Part shown: positions 50,403 through 59,127 of the stretch, piece by piece
How positions within the stretch are numbered: position 1 is the first letter of the stretch
Layout: each line of letters starts with the position of its first letter
NCBI GenBank assembly: GCA_023957975.1
Contig: JAMLGM010000003.1
Coordinates: 364,557-428,556, forward strand
DNA: 64,000 bases
Source: Microthrixaceae bacterium
GTDB taxonomy: Bacteria; Actinomycetota; Acidimicrobiia; Acidimicrobiales; Microtrichaceae
Direction of reading: 5' to 3'
Notes under the pieces: model-generated
Seen by the model: the letters and a program-made list of their open reading frames with translations, nothing else
Told to the model about the DNA's origin: nothing
The model's database searches: none
Position numbers and translations under genes: made by a program

Positions 50403-50443
50403 CGTGGCCCCTCAGTCATCCCTGCCCCCTCAATCATCGATCC

Positions 50444-50947
50444 TCAGTCATCGATCCGTGCGCCGCGTTCGCGCAGAAAGGCGCGGTCGAGCTGGCCGGT
50501 GCTCCAGAACCGCCGCCGTCGGTCGGGGTCATCGAGGCCGAACTCGTTCCAGAGCCACAGCGCCACCATGATGCCGATCAGCTCCAACATGAACGACCAG
50601 ATTCCCCAGGCGACGATCGGCGAGCGGTCGTCGCCGAAGGACCAGCCGGCGAACGGCCACCAGAACGCGTTCGCGTTCGTCCAGGCACCGCCCAGCACCA
50701 GGTGCAGGAACATGCCGATGGGGATTCCGAGGTAGCGGCGCCGCACGAGGCGACGCCCGACGGTCAGTGCCATCACCACGATCATCGCCACGACCGATCC
50801 GGTGAGCGATTGCAGCGGGCCCATCCCGAACGGCGTTTCGACGAGCGCGATCAGCGACCCCAGCGCGACCATGCGGTAGTCGACTGCAGGGCTGCGAAAC
50901 ACCACCCAGACGATGGCGACGCTCGTCGCCGCGAACCAGAACAGCAC
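50444..50947 (-). CDS. Conserved membrane protein of unknown function
   Basis: 167 residues with four or five hydrophobic segments (about 1-20, 25-45, 48-70, 75-95 and 110-135); Trp-rich loop GGAWTNANAFWWPFAGWSF and a basic/acidic tail. It looks like an actinobacterial membrane protein with a metal-dependent-hydrolase-like pattern, but I do not recognise the family. The stop of the zinc-ribbon gene is 6 bp ahead of its ATG, so it is co-transcribed. Confidence 0.7.
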   Translation of the reverse strand: MLFWFAATSVAIVWVVFRSPAVDYRMVALGSLIALVETPFGMGPLQSLTGSVVAMIVVMALTVGRRLVRRRYLGIPIGMFLHLVLGGAWTNANAFWWPFAGWSFGDDRSPIVAWGIWSFMLELIGIMVALWLWNEFGLDDPDRRRRFWSTGQLDRAFLRERGARIDD

Positions 50948-50953
50948 GACCGA

Positions 50954-51667
50954 TCAGCGCACCAGAATGCGATCGCATTCCGGACATTGGACGATCTCGT
51001 CGGCCGGGCGTCGTTTGATGTCGGAGTACTCGGCGCTCGGCAGGGTCAGGTGACACCCCTCACAACGTCCGCCGGGCGCGAGTCTCGCAGCGCCTTGACC
51101 GCCGAGCCTCGTGCGCAGGTCCTCGTAGCGGGCCACCAGCGAAGGATCGACCGTGGCGGCGATCTCGCTACGCTCGGCCCGTGCAGCGTCGACCTCCACC
51201 TCGAGTTCGGTCATCGCCACGGTGACCGCCCGCTCAGCCGTATCGAGTAGCGCGGCGCGTTCGTCGCGTTGAACGCTGAGCTCGGCGATCTGAGCGTCGA
51301 GCGGTTCGAGCAGTTCCATCTGCTCCAACTCGTGGTCCTCGATCTCGCTCAACCGCTTCTTCAACATGGCGATCTCGGCCTGTATGGCTTCGAGTTCCTT
51401 GTGGGCGGTCACCGTCCCGCCGTACAGGGTCGCCTCGTGCTTGGAAATCTTGTCCTCGGTGAGCGCGGCCTCGTCTTCAAACCGCTTCAGTTCCCGCTGG
51501 ACGGTGTGACGCTGCGCCTCGGCGGCCTCGATCGGAGCCTGGGCCTCGATGACCGCTGCCTGCGCAAGGTCGCGTGCGGCGATCGTCTCGTCGTGGGTGC
51601 GTCGGTACTCCAACTGATCCAGGCGCGTGTCCAACGTCTGGAGTGTGAGCAGCGCTTCGAAATCCAC
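50954..51667 (-). CDS. Coiled-coil zinc-ribbon protein (CT398/C4-type family)
   Basis: 237 residues. The start DFEALLTLQTLDTRLDQLEY leads to a long antiparallel coiled coil (about 10-175) and a C-terminal four-cysteine zinc ribbon (GRCEGCHLTLP ... VQCPECDRILVR). Family members interact with flagellar or sigma-54 factors in some bacteria and have an unknown role in actinobacteria. ATG 51667. Confidence 0.88.
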   Translation of the reverse strand: MDFEALLTLQTLDTRLDQLEYRRTHDETIAARDLAQAAVIEAQAPIEAAEAQRHTVQRELKRFEDEAALTEDKISKHEATLYGGTVTAHKELEAIQAEIAMLKKRLSEIEDHELEQMELLEPLDAQIAELSVQRDERAALLDTAERAVTVAMTELEVEVDAARAERSEIAATVDPSLVARYEDLRTRLGGQGAARLAPGGRCEGCHLTLPSAEYSDIKRRPADEIVQCPECDRILVR

Positions 51668-51777
51668 GGGACCTCCACATGGGAACCAGAGCCCGGTCGG
51701 GCATCGACCTGTCGAGGAACCCTACGCGATCACGGCGAGCCGCCGACGTTGGCGGTCGACCTCAGTTGGCGCCTGGC

Positions 51778-53889
51778 TCAGTTGGCGTCCGGCGCGCTGG
51801 CGGCCGGAGTTGCCGCGGCCCCGGGATCGGCGGGAGCCTCGCCCGGCACCGTGGTCGTCGTGGCGGCGACCTTCGGTTGGCCGTCGTCGTATTTGTTGCG
51901 GTACTTGATCGACTTGCCGGAGCGGGTGTCGGGCGCCTCCGGGAACGCCCGCGATTCCAGATCCTGGTGGTAGGCGGTGTTGAACGCACCCCAGACCCGC
52001 GACGGGTAGTCCGCTCCCTGGATTCGGCGGCCGTTGATGACGATGTCGTCCTGTGAGGTCGGGTTGCCCAGCCACACGGCGGTGACGGCATATGGGGTGT
52101 ATCCGATGAACCAGGCGTCGGCGTTGTTCTGGGTGGTGCCGGTCTTTCCGGCCGACACCTGTCCCTTGATCGCCGCACGCCTGCCCGTTCCGCCGGTCAC
52201 GTTCTTGGCGAGGATCTCGGTGACGAGTTTGGCGGTGTCCGACGACATGACCCGACTTCCAGGGTCGAGGTGTTCATAGAGCACCTCGCCTCGGGCATCG
52301 GTGATCCGGTCGATGTAGTAGGGCGCGTGATAGACCCCGTCGTTCTCGGCGGCGCCATAGGCGGCCGCCATGTCGACCGCGTGAACCTCGCGGGTGCCCA
52401 GCGGCAGGTTGATGGGTGGGTTCTCGGTGATCGGAACCTCGTTGAAGTCCGCGTCGATCGTGGTGATGCCCATGCGGGCCGCGACCTCGGACACGATGTC
52501 GAGACCGACGACCTGACCCAGCCGGACGAAGCCGCAGTTCGACGAGCTCTGCGTCTGCGAGGTGAGCGAGGCCGTCTTTCCGCCTCCGGAGATCTTCGCG
52601 ATTCCGCCCGGGGCGCTCGGGTCGGGGAACCGACACGGCGAAACCCCCGAGATGATGTCGTTCGGCACGTAACCACGTTCGAGCGCAGCGACGAGCACGA
52701 AGTATTTGAACGTCGAACCCGGCTGACGCCACGCCTGGGTCACGTAGTTGAACTGGGAGGTCTCGAAATCCGGGCCGCCGACCATGGCGCGCACGGCACT
52801 GGTGTCGGGATCGAGCGACACCAGACCGGTGAAGTATTTACCCTTCGAGTCGGGCACCTCCTTCACCGCTTCTTCCGCCATGCGCTGGGCCTTGGGGTCA
52901 TAGGTCGCGTAGACGCGCAGGCCGCCGCTGAACACGGCGTTGTATCGGTCCTGGCGGGTCTCGCCGAGCTCGGGCATCGACAGTAGTTGTTGTTTGACCT
53001 GTTCGGAGAAGTATCCGCCTCCGACGAGTTGGTCGGACTCCCCCGACGCCCTGCGCTCGAACACCTCCGTGGCGATCGGCGTCGACAGCACCTCCTCGGC
53101 GATCTCCGCGGTGATGATCCCCTTGGACCGGAGTTGGCCAACCACGACCTCACGTCGTTTAAGCGCCCGTTCGTGACCGATCTCGCGGGTCGGGTCGTAG
53201 CGGTACGGCGACTGGATCATGCCGGCGAGCAGGATCGACTCGCTCCAGCCGAGGTCGCCCACGGACGCGTTGAAATAGGTCTCCGCCGCGGCCTGAACGC
53301 CGTAGGCCCCGTGACCGAGATAGACGGTGTTGAGGTAGCGCTCAAGGATCTGGTCCTTGGTCATCTGCTCCTCGAGACGCAGGGCCAACACGGCGTCCTG
53401 CGCCTTGCGTTTGAGCGTCTTGTCGGTGTTGCCGAGCGAGATCTTCGCGAGCTGCTGGGTGATCGTCGAGCCGCCCTGCCCGGTCGCCCCCGATTCGACG
53501 TTCGCCGAGAAGGCTCGGGCCAGCGCCCGCACGCTGACGCCGTTGTGGTGGTAGAAGTCGGCATCCTCGGTTCCGAGCACGGCCAGCTTCAGCTCCTCGG
53601 GCACCTCCGAGAGCTCGACTTCCTGGCGATCCTGTTCGGCATACAGGTACGCCATCTCGTTTCCTGCCGAGTCGTAGATGATCGAACGCACGGCGAGCGG
53701 TGCGAGCAGCACCTCGTCCTGGTTGACGCTCGGCACGACGCTCGACACGTTCGACGTCACCCCGGCGATCAGCGCGATGACGAGCGCGACGGCTGCGCCG
53801 CCGCCGCCGAAAACCGTCAGCAGGCGGAGCCCGAATGCGATGATGCGGGTGTCAGCCCGTCGTGGGGGATGTAGGTCGACGGAGTCCAC
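51778..53889 (-). CDS. Class A penicillin-binding protein (transglycosylase/transpeptidase)
   Basis: 703 residues. One N-terminal transmembrane helix (about 17-45), a GT51 glycosyltransferase (about 75-255: LGTEDADFYHHNGVSVRALAR, GQGGSTITQQLAKI, ERYLNTVYLGHGAYGVQAAA), then a transpeptidase (about 340-660): GSTFK (active Ser), SSSN and AGKTGTTQNN. A Pro/Ala/Thr tail follows. It polymerises and cross-links peptidoglycan. No mutated motif. Divergent from the oxidoreductase gene with a 92-bp gap. Confidence 0.95.
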   Translation of the reverse strand: MDSVDLHPPRRADTRIIAFGLRLLTVFGGGGAAVALVIALIAGVTSNVSSVVPSVNQDEVLLAPLAVRSIIYDSAGNEMAYLYAEQDRQEVELSEVPEELKLAVLGTEDADFYHHNGVSVRALARAFSANVESGATGQGGSTITQQLAKISLGNTDKTLKRKAQDAVLALRLEEQMTKDQILERYLNTVYLGHGAYGVQAAAETYFNASVGDLGWSESILLAGMIQSPYRYDPTREIGHERALKRREVVVGQLRSKGIITAEIAEEVLSTPIATEVFERRASGESDQLVGGGYFSEQVKQQLLSMPELGETRQDRYNAVFSGGLRVYATYDPKAQRMAEEAVKEVPDSKGKYFTGLVSLDPDTSAVRAMVGGPDFETSQFNYVTQAWRQPGSTFKYFVLVAALERGYVPNDIISGVSPCRFPDPSAPGGIAKISGGGKTASLTSQTQSSSNCGFVRLGQVVGLDIVSEVAARMGITTIDADFNEVPITENPPINLPLGTREVHAVDMAAAYGAAENDGVYHAPYYIDRITDARGEVLYEHLDPGSRVMSSDTAKLVTEILAKNVTGGTGRRAAIKGQVSAGKTGTTQNNADAWFIGYTPYAVTAVWLGNPTSQDDIVINGRRIQGADYPSRVWGAFNTAYHQDLESRAFPEAPDTRSGKSIKYRNKYDDGQPKVAATTTTVPGEAPADPGAAATPAASAPDAN

Positions 53890-53981
53890 TGCGTCGACAT
53901 GCTACTTTCCGCCCTCAAACCCGTTCTGCGATACCTGAGGGTCCACACGGCGACCCGGCGCACCGGGCTCGGAGATCGACC

Positions 53982-55028
53982 GTGGCCACTCCCCCAACGA
54001 CCTCGACCATCAAAGTGGCGCTCGCCGGTGCCGGCTGGGCGGGACAGGTGCACACCCTGGCCGCAGCCGCCGTGCCGGGGATCACGATTCCGGCGGTGGC
54101 GACGCGTTCGCTCGAGTCGGCGCGTGCGTTCGCCGAACTCGTCGGCGGCGAGGGGGTCGGCATTGAGGAGCTTCCCGCCGCCGCCGATGCGGTGGTGGTG
54201 GCCACCCCGCCGACGAGCCACGCGGACATCGCGGTGGCGATGCTCGAACGCGGAGTGCCGGTACTGGTGGAAAAGCCGCTCGCCTGCACCCTGGCCGAAG
54301 CGGACGCCATCGTCGACGCTGCTCAGCGCAACGGCGTTGCGGCCTGTTATGCAGAAAACCTGCTGTTCGCACCGGCGCTCGATCTCGCGGCTGCGAAGCG
54401 GGCGACCCTGGGCCCGCTCGAACACCTCAGCGTGCGCACCGTGCAACCGACCCCCGACTGGGGCCATTTCGCCGACGACCTCACCGTCGGCGGAGCGTTG
54501 TTCGACCTCGGGCCCCACGCGCTGGCGGTGCTCATGGTGCTCGCCGGCGAGGAACCCGTCGCGCTGCGCGCCAAGCTTGACTCGAGCCGCGCCGACGGCG
54601 CCGATGACACCGCCCGGGTCGAGGTGCGCTTCGCCTCGGACCTCATCGCCGCGGTGGACGTGGCCTGGGGTGGCGAGGTGGTCGACTGGTCCGCGCAGGC
54701 CGCCGCATCCGACGGTGTCGTGCGCGTGGAGTTCCAGCCGAACCTGGCGGTGGAGTTCAACGGCGAGCCGGTTCCACTCGCCTCGGCGGTGCCGTCCGGA
54801 TCCGACGTCGACGCCCGGGTCTTCGACTACGGGTATCAGCCCCAACTCGATGGGTTCGTCGGAGTGGTGAAGGGGCGCGGCGGCCGCGTGGCACCCGTCG
54901 GGTTCGGACGCAGCGTGTTGGACATGATCTGCGCCGCGTACGCCTCCGCTGGGCAGGAGTCGGCGGAGGTTCCGCTGCCATTTCCGGGCCCACGGAACCT
55001 CACGCCGATGCAGCTCTGGAAGGGCTGA
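53982..55028 (+). CDS. Gfo/Idh/MocA-family oxidoreductase
   Basis: 348 residues. Rossmann start KVALAGAGWAGQVHTLAAA (about 9-27), VVVATPPTSHADIA, and the catalytic-lysine motif VLVEKPLACTLAEA (Lys about 96). The C-terminal alpha/beta domain contains the DWGHFADDL and GGALFDLGPH patterns, His being the usual catalytic partner. NAD(P)-dependent oxidation of a sugar or related compound is likely; substrate unknown. GTG 53982 with GGAG seven bases ahead is preferred over the longer reading frame. Confidence 0.88.
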   Translation: MATPPTTSTIKVALAGAGWAGQVHTLAAAAVPGITIPAVATRSLESARAFAELVGGEGVGIEELPAAADAVVVATPPTSHADIAVAMLERGVPVLVEKPLACTLAEADAIVDAAQRNGVAACYAENLLFAPALDLAAAKRATLGPLEHLSVRTVQPTPDWGHFADDLTVGGALFDLGPHALAVLMVLAGEEPVALRAKLDSSRADGADDTARVEVRFASDLIAAVDVAWGGEVVDWSAQAAASDGVVRVEFQPNLAVEFNGEPVPLASAVPSGSDVDARVFDYGYQPQLDGFVGVVKGRGGRVAPVGFGRSVLDMICAAYASAGQESAEVPLPFPGPRNLTPMQLWKG

Positions 55029-55041
55029 GAGGCCCCGAGGA

Positions 55042-56136
55042 TCAGAAGTCCTCGTCGAAGGCGATGTCGCCCTCGATGCCGACCTGATAGGAGCTGGTCG
55101 TGCGTTCGAAGAAGTTCGTCAGCTCCTGGACGTCTTGGAGTTCCATGAACGTGAACGGGTTCTTCGAACCGAACACCTTCGGCAGGTGCAACACCGCGAG
55201 GCGCTGATCGGCCACGTACTCGAGGTACTGGCGGGTATCGGCGACGCTCATGCCGGCGACGCCCTGGCTCAACACGTCCTCGGCGAACTGGGTCTCGCAG
55301 TCGACGGCTTCGGTGATCATCTCGGTGACCCGCGCTGCGAGATCCTCGTCGAACAGATGCGGCTGTTCGGCGCGCACCTGCTCGATGACAGCGAACGCGA
55401 AGTTCATGTGACCGGACTCGTCGCGAAACACCCAATTGGTGCCCGACGCCAGGCCGTTGAGCAGGCCCTTGGAGCGCAGGAAATAGACGTACGCGAACGC
55501 CCCGAAGAAGAACAGCCCTTCGATGCAGGCGGCGAAGCAGATGAGGTTGAGGAGGAACTTCTTGCGGTCCTCGTCGGAGTGCAGCTCGTCGAGGGATTCG
55601 ATGGAGCCGATCCACCGCTTGCAGAACTCGGCCTTGGTGCGGATCGACGCGATGTTGTCGACCGCCGCGAACGCCGCGGCGCGCTCGGACTGTTCGGGGA
55701 TGTAGGTGTCGAGCAGCGTGAGATAGAACTGCACGTGCAGCGCCTCTTCGTACAACTGCCGCGAGAGGAACATGCGGGCCTCGGGCGAGTTGATGTGTTT
55801 GTAGAGGTTCAGAACCAGGTTGTTCGACACGATCGAGTCGCCGGTGGCGAAGAACGCGACGATGCGATTCACCAGGTGGCGCTCGGCGGGCAGCAGCCGG
55901 TTGTGCAGGTCGGAAAGGTCGTCGGAGAGGTTGACCTCCTCGACGGTCCAGGTGTTGCGGATGGCGTCGCGGTACATCTCGTAGAACTCGGGATAGCGCA
56001 TGGGCCGCAGGGTGAGGTCGAAACCGGGATCCAAGATGTTGGCGGCACGACCTTCGGTGAGCGGCGCTGCGGGTTCGGCCTCGGGGGCGAAACCGAACTC
56101 CGGGAATTCTTCGAGTGCGTTGTTGGTGAGGGCCAC
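55042..56136 (-). CDS. nrdB: Ribonucleotide reductase class I beta subunit
   Basis: 364 residues with the di-metal fold: AERHLVNRIVAFFATGDSIV supplies the first acidic ligand as Asp, RQLYEEALHVQFYLTLLD supplies Glu/His and the radical Tyr, and CIEGLFFFGAFAYVYFL with RDESGHMNFAFAVIE supplies the remaining Glu and Glu/His. Surroundings resemble the subgroup around Chlamydia-type class Ic, but the Tyr is present, so a tyrosyl radical is expected. The start is GTG 56136 behind TGGAG. 75 bp separate it from nrdA. Confidence 0.92.
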   Translation of the reverse strand: MALTNNALEEFPEFGFAPEAEPAAPLTEGRAANILDPGFDLTLRPMRYPEFYEMYRDAIRNTWTVEEVNLSDDLSDLHNRLLPAERHLVNRIVAFFATGDSIVSNNLVLNLYKHINSPEARMFLSRQLYEEALHVQFYLTLLDTYIPEQSERAAAFAAVDNIASIRTKAEFCKRWIGSIESLDELHSDEDRKKFLLNLICFAACIEGLFFFGAFAYVYFLRSKGLLNGLASGTNWVFRDESGHMNFAFAVIEQVRAEQPHLFDEDLAARVTEMITEAVDCETQFAEDVLSQGVAGMSVADTRQYLEYVADQRLAVLHLPKVFGSKNPFTFMELQDVQELTNFFERTTSSYQVGIEGDIAFDEDF

Positions 56137-56177
56137 GATGACTCCAGGGGGAAAGAGGTTTGGAACGACGTATTGAC

Positions 56178-56204
56178 GAACGGGGCGAACGGGGCGAACG
56201 GGCT
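56178..56204. repeat. 9-bp tandem repeat between nrdB and nrdA
   Basis: CGAACGGGG is repeated three times (third copy imperfect) in the 75-bp spacer between the two ribonucleotide reductase genes. Confidence 0.8.
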
Positions 56205-56211
56205 GGGCCGC

Positions 56212-58689
56212 CTACTGGCAGGCCTCGCAGGACTCGGGGTTCTCGAGGCTGCAGGCGAGGGCTTCTTCGTCGGTGAAGCTCTTCACCGCGGCCTCGCCGC
56301 CACCGTTGGGAGGGGTCGGCGGGGTCGGCGCAGCGGTCGCGGTGTGGGCCGTCGTCGTCTGCTTGATCCGCGTCGCCGGACGTGAGCGCAGGTAGTAGGT
56401 GGTCTTGAGCCCCTTCTTCCATGCGTGGACATACATCGAGGACAGCTTGCCGATGGTCGGCGACTCGACGAACAGGTTGAGCGACTGGCTCTGGTCGATG
56501 TAGGGGCCCCGGTCGGCGGCCATGTCGATGAGGGAGCGCATCGGGATTTCCCACGCCGTGCGGTAGATCGCACGCAGGTCGGCGGGGATCTCCTCGATGT
56601 CTTGCACCGAACCTTCAGCCCGTTTGATGGCGGCCACGATCGGCTCGGTCCACAGGCCGTGCGCCTGGAGGTCTCGCACGAGATAGCTGTTGATCTGCAG
56701 GAACTCACCCGACAGGGTCTCGCGCTTGAACAGGTTGGAGACCTGGGGTTCGATGCACTCATAGCACCCGGCGATCGATGCGATCGTGGCGGTCGGGGCG
56801 ATGGCGACGAGCAACGAGTTGCGCAGGCCATGGGTGGCGATGCGATCGCGCAGCACCTGCCAGCGCTCCGGGTCGCTCGGAGCCACACCCCACAGGTCCA
56901 TCTGCAGGTCGCCGCGGGCGGCACGGGTCTCGTCGAAGTTGGCGTGAGGACCGTGGGCCTCGGCGAGTTCGGTGGAGGCCCACAGGGCGTTGAAGTAGAT
57001 CTCCTCGGAGATGCGTGCGGAGATCTCGCGGGCCTCGGGGCTGTCGAAGGGCAGGCGCATCTTGAAGAAGACGTCCTGGAGTCCCATCATGCCGAGTCCG
57101 ACCGGACGCCACTTGGCGTTGGAGTTGCCGGCCTCGTCGGTCGGATAGAAGTTGATGTCGACGACCCGGTCGAGATAGCGAACGGCGAGGCGCACGACCT
57201 CGGCGATGCGCCGGTAGTCGACCAGACGCAAACCGTCGTCGGCCTCGACGACGAACTTGCCCAGGTTGAGCGAGCCGAGGTTGCAGACCGCGGTTTCGGC
57301 ATCGTTGGTCACCTCGAGGATCTCGGTGCACAGGTTCGACAGGTGGATGACGTTTTCGGGACGACCGGTCTGGTTCGACTTGGCGTTCGACGCGTCTTTG
57401 AAGGTCATCCAACCGTTGCCGGTCTCTGCAAGCGTGCGCATCATCCGGTGGTAGACGTCGCGGGCGCTCACCTTCTTTTCGGCGAGCCCCGCCGATTCGG
57501 CCTCGAGGTAGGCTTGGGTGAACTCGTCGCCGTAGAGGTCGACGAGGTGGGGCACCTTCTTCGGGTCGAACAGCGACCACTGCCAGTCTTTTTCAACCCG
57601 CTCCATGAAGATGTCGGGGATCCAGTTGGCGAGGTTCAGGTTGCGGGTGCGGAGGCTGACGTCGCCGGTGTTGTCCTTGAGTTCGAGGAACTGCTCGATG
57701 TCGGCGTGCCAGGTCTCGAGATACACGCACGCCGCGCCCTTGCGACGACCACCCTGGTTGACCGCGGCGACCGAGGCGTCGAGGGTCTTGAGCCACGGCA
57801 CGATGCCGTTCGACAATCCGTTGGTGCCGCGGATGAGCGACCCCTTGGCACGGATGCGGCTGTAGCTCAGGCCGATGCCGCCCGCATGCTTCGAGAGTCG
57901 GGCGACGTCGTGATAGCGCTTGTAGATGCCATCGAGGCTGTCGGCCGGCGAGTCGAGCAGGTAGCAGCTCGACATCTGGGGGTGCTGGGTACCCGAGTTG
58001 AACAGCGTCGGCGAGCTCGGGAGATATTCGAGGCTCGAGATGAGTTCGTAGAACTCGATCGCATCTTCCGGGTTGGTCGACAGGCCACAGGCGACGCGCA
58101 TGAGGAAGTACTGCGGGGTCTCGATGACGTTGCGGGTTTCGGGGTGGCGCAACAGGTAGCGGTCATAGACCGTGCGCAGGCCGAAGAACTCATAGAGCCA
58201 GTTGCGCTCGTTGATGATCGCGTCGTTGAGCTTGCGGGCGTTGGCGGCGACGAGCTGTGCGGTCTCGGCGCCGATGACGCCCTGTTCGTAGCCGAGGGCC
58301 ACCGACTGGCTGAACGAATGGACGTCGCCGTTGCGCACCTCTTTGTCGATGACGGTGTCGAGCAGGCGGGCGGCCAACTTGGAATAGTTCGGCTCCTCGC
58401 TGATGAGCGCCGCGGCGGTGCGGATCGACAACTCGTCGAGATCGCTGGTGCTGGATTTGGGGTGGAGCCCGGAGATGGTTCGGGTGGCGACCCGCATCAC
58501 GTCGACGCCCTCGAGCACGGAGCCGTCGAGGTTGGTGGCGCACCGCCCGATCGCCTTGACGATCTTGTTGAGATCCACGGCCTCGAGCGAGCCGTCGCGT
58601 TTCAACACGCGCATCTGCGTCGGCGCCGCCCCGGTGGCGTGCTCTTCCTCGGTTACGAGGGTTGGTCGGGTGTCTTCGTGGAGTGCCAC
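56212..58689 (-). CDS. nrdA: Ribonucleotide reductase class I alpha subunit
   Basis: 825 residues. N-terminal ATP-cone (VLKRDGSLEAVDLNKIVKAI), then the ten-stranded barrel: SPTLFNSGT, SSCYLLD (Cys of the redox pair), GIGLSYSRIRAKGS, NLCTEI with the radical Cys and Glu (near 430), and the second half of the redox pair near CNLGSLNL. The C-terminal tail ends ESCEACQ, the thioredoxin-reducible cysteine pair. GTG 58689 (VALHEDTRP) has AAAGG ahead of it; longer reading adds 22 residues. Makes deoxyribonucleotides with NrdB. Confidence 0.94.
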   Translation of the reverse strand: MALHEDTRPTLVTEEEHATGAAPTQMRVLKRDGSLEAVDLNKIVKAIGRCATNLDGSVLEGVDVMRVATRTISGLHPKSSTSDLDELSIRTAAALISEEPNYSKLAARLLDTVIDKEVRNGDVHSFSQSVALGYEQGVIGAETAQLVAANARKLNDAIINERNWLYEFFGLRTVYDRYLLRHPETRNVIETPQYFLMRVACGLSTNPEDAIEFYELISSLEYLPSSPTLFNSGTQHPQMSSCYLLDSPADSLDGIYKRYHDVARLSKHAGGIGLSYSRIRAKGSLIRGTNGLSNGIVPWLKTLDASVAAVNQGGRRKGAACVYLETWHADIEQFLELKDNTGDVSLRTRNLNLANWIPDIFMERVEKDWQWSLFDPKKVPHLVDLYGDEFTQAYLEAESAGLAEKKVSARDVYHRMMRTLAETGNGWMTFKDASNAKSNQTGRPENVIHLSNLCTEILEVTNDAETAVCNLGSLNLGKFVVEADDGLRLVDYRRIAEVVRLAVRYLDRVVDINFYPTDEAGNSNAKWRPVGLGMMGLQDVFFKMRLPFDSPEAREISARISEEIYFNALWASTELAEAHGPHANFDETRAARGDLQMDLWGVAPSDPERWQVLRDRIATHGLRNSLLVAIAPTATIASIAGCYECIEPQVSNLFKRETLSGEFLQINSYLVRDLQAHGLWTEPIVAAIKRAEGSVQDIEEIPADLRAIYRTAWEIPMRSLIDMAADRGPYIDQSQSLNLFVESPTIGKLSSMYVHAWKKGLKTTYYLRSRPATRIKQTTTAHTATAAPTPPTPPNGGGEAAVKSFTDEEALACSLENPESCEACQ

Positions 58690-59127
58690 TTCGCTGCACC
58701 TTTGGGTCGGAATCGGGTTCGGACGTACGCTGTGACCTGCTCGCGGGGTCGCCAAAGCAAACCCGCGGGGTCTTCTCGCTGCCGGCGGCGTCCCTGGCGC
58801 CGGGCAGGACTACTAATTACAGCCTTGAAACTACACCCGTGTCAACGGCGGCGGTGGATCCCAAACACGTCCGCGCAACACCCCCGATAATTCGCCGTTT
58901 CGACCAACGTATTGCCGGTCGAAGTGCCGAAAGTTCAAATGACAACTCCCTCGGTGGAGATGTCGGCGACGTGTCGGAACCGTGACAGCGGGCTCCGCGA
59001 AGCCGCTCCGGCCGGCGTCCCACGCCGTCCGCGCGGTTCTGGGCGCGCGGTTCTGGGCGACGCAGTCCGCGACAGGATCCGACCTCCTCCGCCCCACGGT
59101 GGAACCCGCTCTGGCAGACTCGAACCC
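58690..59127. other. Intergenic region between nrdA and the Nudix gene (438 bp)
   Basis: Divergent promoter region. A good minus-strand promoter for nrdA is seen: TTGACA at 58845-58840 and TGTAAT at 58821-58816 with an 18-bp spacer, starting at about 58808 and leaving a leader of roughly 120 nt with GC-rich stem potential. The spacer carries ACACCCGTGT, only loosely NrdR-like. The half towards the Nudix gene (58900-59127) shows no identifiable promoter or gene. Confidence 0.6.
58816..58845 (-). promoter_or_regulatory. nrdA-nrdB promoter
   Basis: Exact -35 TTGACA (58845-58840), 18-bp spacer, -10 TGTAAT (58821-58816), all on the minus strand. Nearly consensus spacing, so probably vegetative sigma. 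The 5' leader before the nrdA GTG is long (about 119 nt). Confidence 0.72.

Noticed and set aside
58833..58842. NrdR box in the nrdA promoter
   Set aside because: ACACCCGTGT shares only the ACAC/GTGT ends with the longer AT-rich NrdR consensus, and a second box at the usual spacing is missing.
56425..58890. 821-codon open frame opposite nrdA
   Set aside because: Shadow of nrdA; nrdA has all catalytic motifs, and the antisense product has no recognisable fold.
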